Below, piece by piece: positions 5,718 to 6,243 of a stretch of DNA of 6,243 nt (the stretch's first letter is position 1; every line of letters starts with the position of its first letter). The stretch lies in the NCBI GenBank assembly GCA_028871265.1, contig JAGWNR010000041.1, positions 1 to 6,243 of the forward strand, given 5' to 3'. A model generated the notes under the pieces. The model made no database searches, was not told the origin of the DNA, and saw only the letters and a program-made list of their open reading frames with translations. Source of the DNA: Patescibacteria group bacterium. Its GTDB lineage: Bacteria > Patescibacteriota > Minisyncoccia > Phycocordibacterales > PALSA-1337. Both the position numbers and the translations under genes were made by a program.

Positions 5718-6243
5718 GATAGTTGTATCGGCTTTTCCGTTTCGCCAGGATTAAAGATCTTGTAGAATAATTCTACCACTTCTTCGGTGCCCAGTTCAGC
5801 CACCCTGACACCACAACGCACCAGGCCTTGCTCGACCACACCGACACGTTGCTCTAATTGACTGCGACTTTCTTCAAAATCGTCATTTGCCGTAGTTTTT
5901 GTGTCGGTTTTTTTTCGACCAGGCATGAGTTTCGATAGCGCGTTATTACCGGTTGGTCTGACAATCGCCGGGGTGTACGGCACGACCAAGAAAAATGTTT
6001 TGGTCATAATATTTGAATTTTCCACAAAGGTTTTGACGAAATCGATATATTCCTGCACTTGGATTTTCATCAATTCGGTTGTTTGATTTTTATACTGCTC
6101 TTCTAGTAGCGCAATATACGGCCGAATATCTAGTTTTTTTGATTGAATAAAAATTTGCAGATCAAAATCCAAAGAATTCAGAAAATTTTGGAATTGAAAC
6201 ATTATTGAATTTTGTTCGTCGGCCGATTTCAGGGCAAAGTTTA
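5714..6243 (-). CDS. TraC-like conjugation/secretion protein, C-terminal part (5' end outside window)
   Basis: The frame is open to the right edge, so the N-terminus is missing; 175 complete codons are visible, ending in TGA at 5716-5714. It begins NFALKSADEQNSIMFQFQNF and continues LNSLDFDLQIFIQSKKLDIR. The FALKS-x-x-EQ-(8-10)-F-LNSLDF-x-[IL]-Q-[IV]-x-x-QS-[RK]-KLDI pattern is one I recognise from TraC-like proteins encoded next to VirB4 ATPases in Patescibacteria; it corresponds to the N-terminal, non-ATPase part of TraC/VirB4 proteins. After it come a Glu/Gln-rich helical stretch (YIALLEEQYKNQTTELMKIQ), the strand FFLVVPYTP, a basic linker (PGRKKTDTK) and a C-terminal helical region with EELFYKIFNP-like ending (EVVELFYKIFNPGE). 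The ATG at 6202 is internal, because conserved residues precede it. The gene probably acts with the downstream ATPase at the membrane. Confidence 0.82.
   Translation of the reverse strand, partial: NFALKSADEQNSIMFQFQNFLNSLDFDLQIFIQSKKLDIRPYIALLEEQYKNQTTELMKIQVQEYIDFVKTFVENSNIMTKTFFLVVPYTPAIVRPTGNNALSKLMPGRKKTDTKTTANDDFEESRSQLEQRVGVVEQGLVRCGVRVAELGTEEVVELFYKIFNPGETEKPIQLS

Noticed and set aside
6200..6202. ATG at 6202 as the start of the TraC-like gene
   Set aside because: The frame is open to the window edge, and the preceding residues FALKSADEQ match the conserved family pattern, so this ATG is internal.

Overview
The window looks like part of a Patescibacteria (Candidate Phyla Radiation, Parcubacteria-like) chromosome. 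This is inferred from three things: a reduced type IV secretion/pilus-like gene set in a characteristic order (TraC-like protein, VirB4-type ATPase, small membrane protein, secreted Ig-like protein, T4SS-pilin-like protein, membrane-anchored propeller); AAAGTC/GACTTT short-repeat clusters of a kind I associate with these genomes; and weak or absent Shine-Dalgarno sequences. All long reading frames are intact under the standard bacterial code, with TAA, TAG and TGA used as stops and no in-frame TGA inside them.

Layout: six genes lie head to tail on the minus strand, so they are read from 6243 down to 149. They are a TraC-like protein cut by the window edge (5714-6243), a VirB4/TraC family ATPase (3744-5615), an unrecognised three-helix membrane protein with a long polar tail (3108-3716), a secreted protein with three Ig-like repeats (1968-3014), a VirB2/TrbC-like pilin subunit (1454-1984) and a membrane-anchored beta-propeller-like protein (149-1450). 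Spacing is tight: a 17-nt overlap, a 3-nt gap and a 27-nt gap, with two wider gaps of about 95 nt. This suggests one operon. On the plus strand, the last 46 codons of a YidC/Oxa1-type insertase run from 2 to 142 and converge on the operon, leaving six bases between the two stop codons.

Both wider gaps hold unusual DNA. The gap before the ATPase gene is filled by AAAGTC blocks on one side and GACTTT blocks on the other, able to fold into one long imperfect hairpin ending five bases before the ATPase start codon. The gap after the three-helix membrane protein holds a perfect 15-bp hairpin and a degenerate palindrome. A related palindrome with the same GTC-C-GAC core sits inside the preceding coding sequence. 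In addition, four perfect copies of a 7-base repeat related to AAAGTC lie inside the signal-peptide coding region of the Ig-like protein, where gain or loss of one unit would shift the frame.

Working model (inference): the ATPase and TraC-like protein power assembly or transport through an envelope-spanning machine. The pilin-like protein forms its fibre or channel, and the two extracytoplasmic beta-rich proteins are surface or periplasm-side components. Whether it serves conjugation, DNA uptake or host attachment cannot be told from this window.
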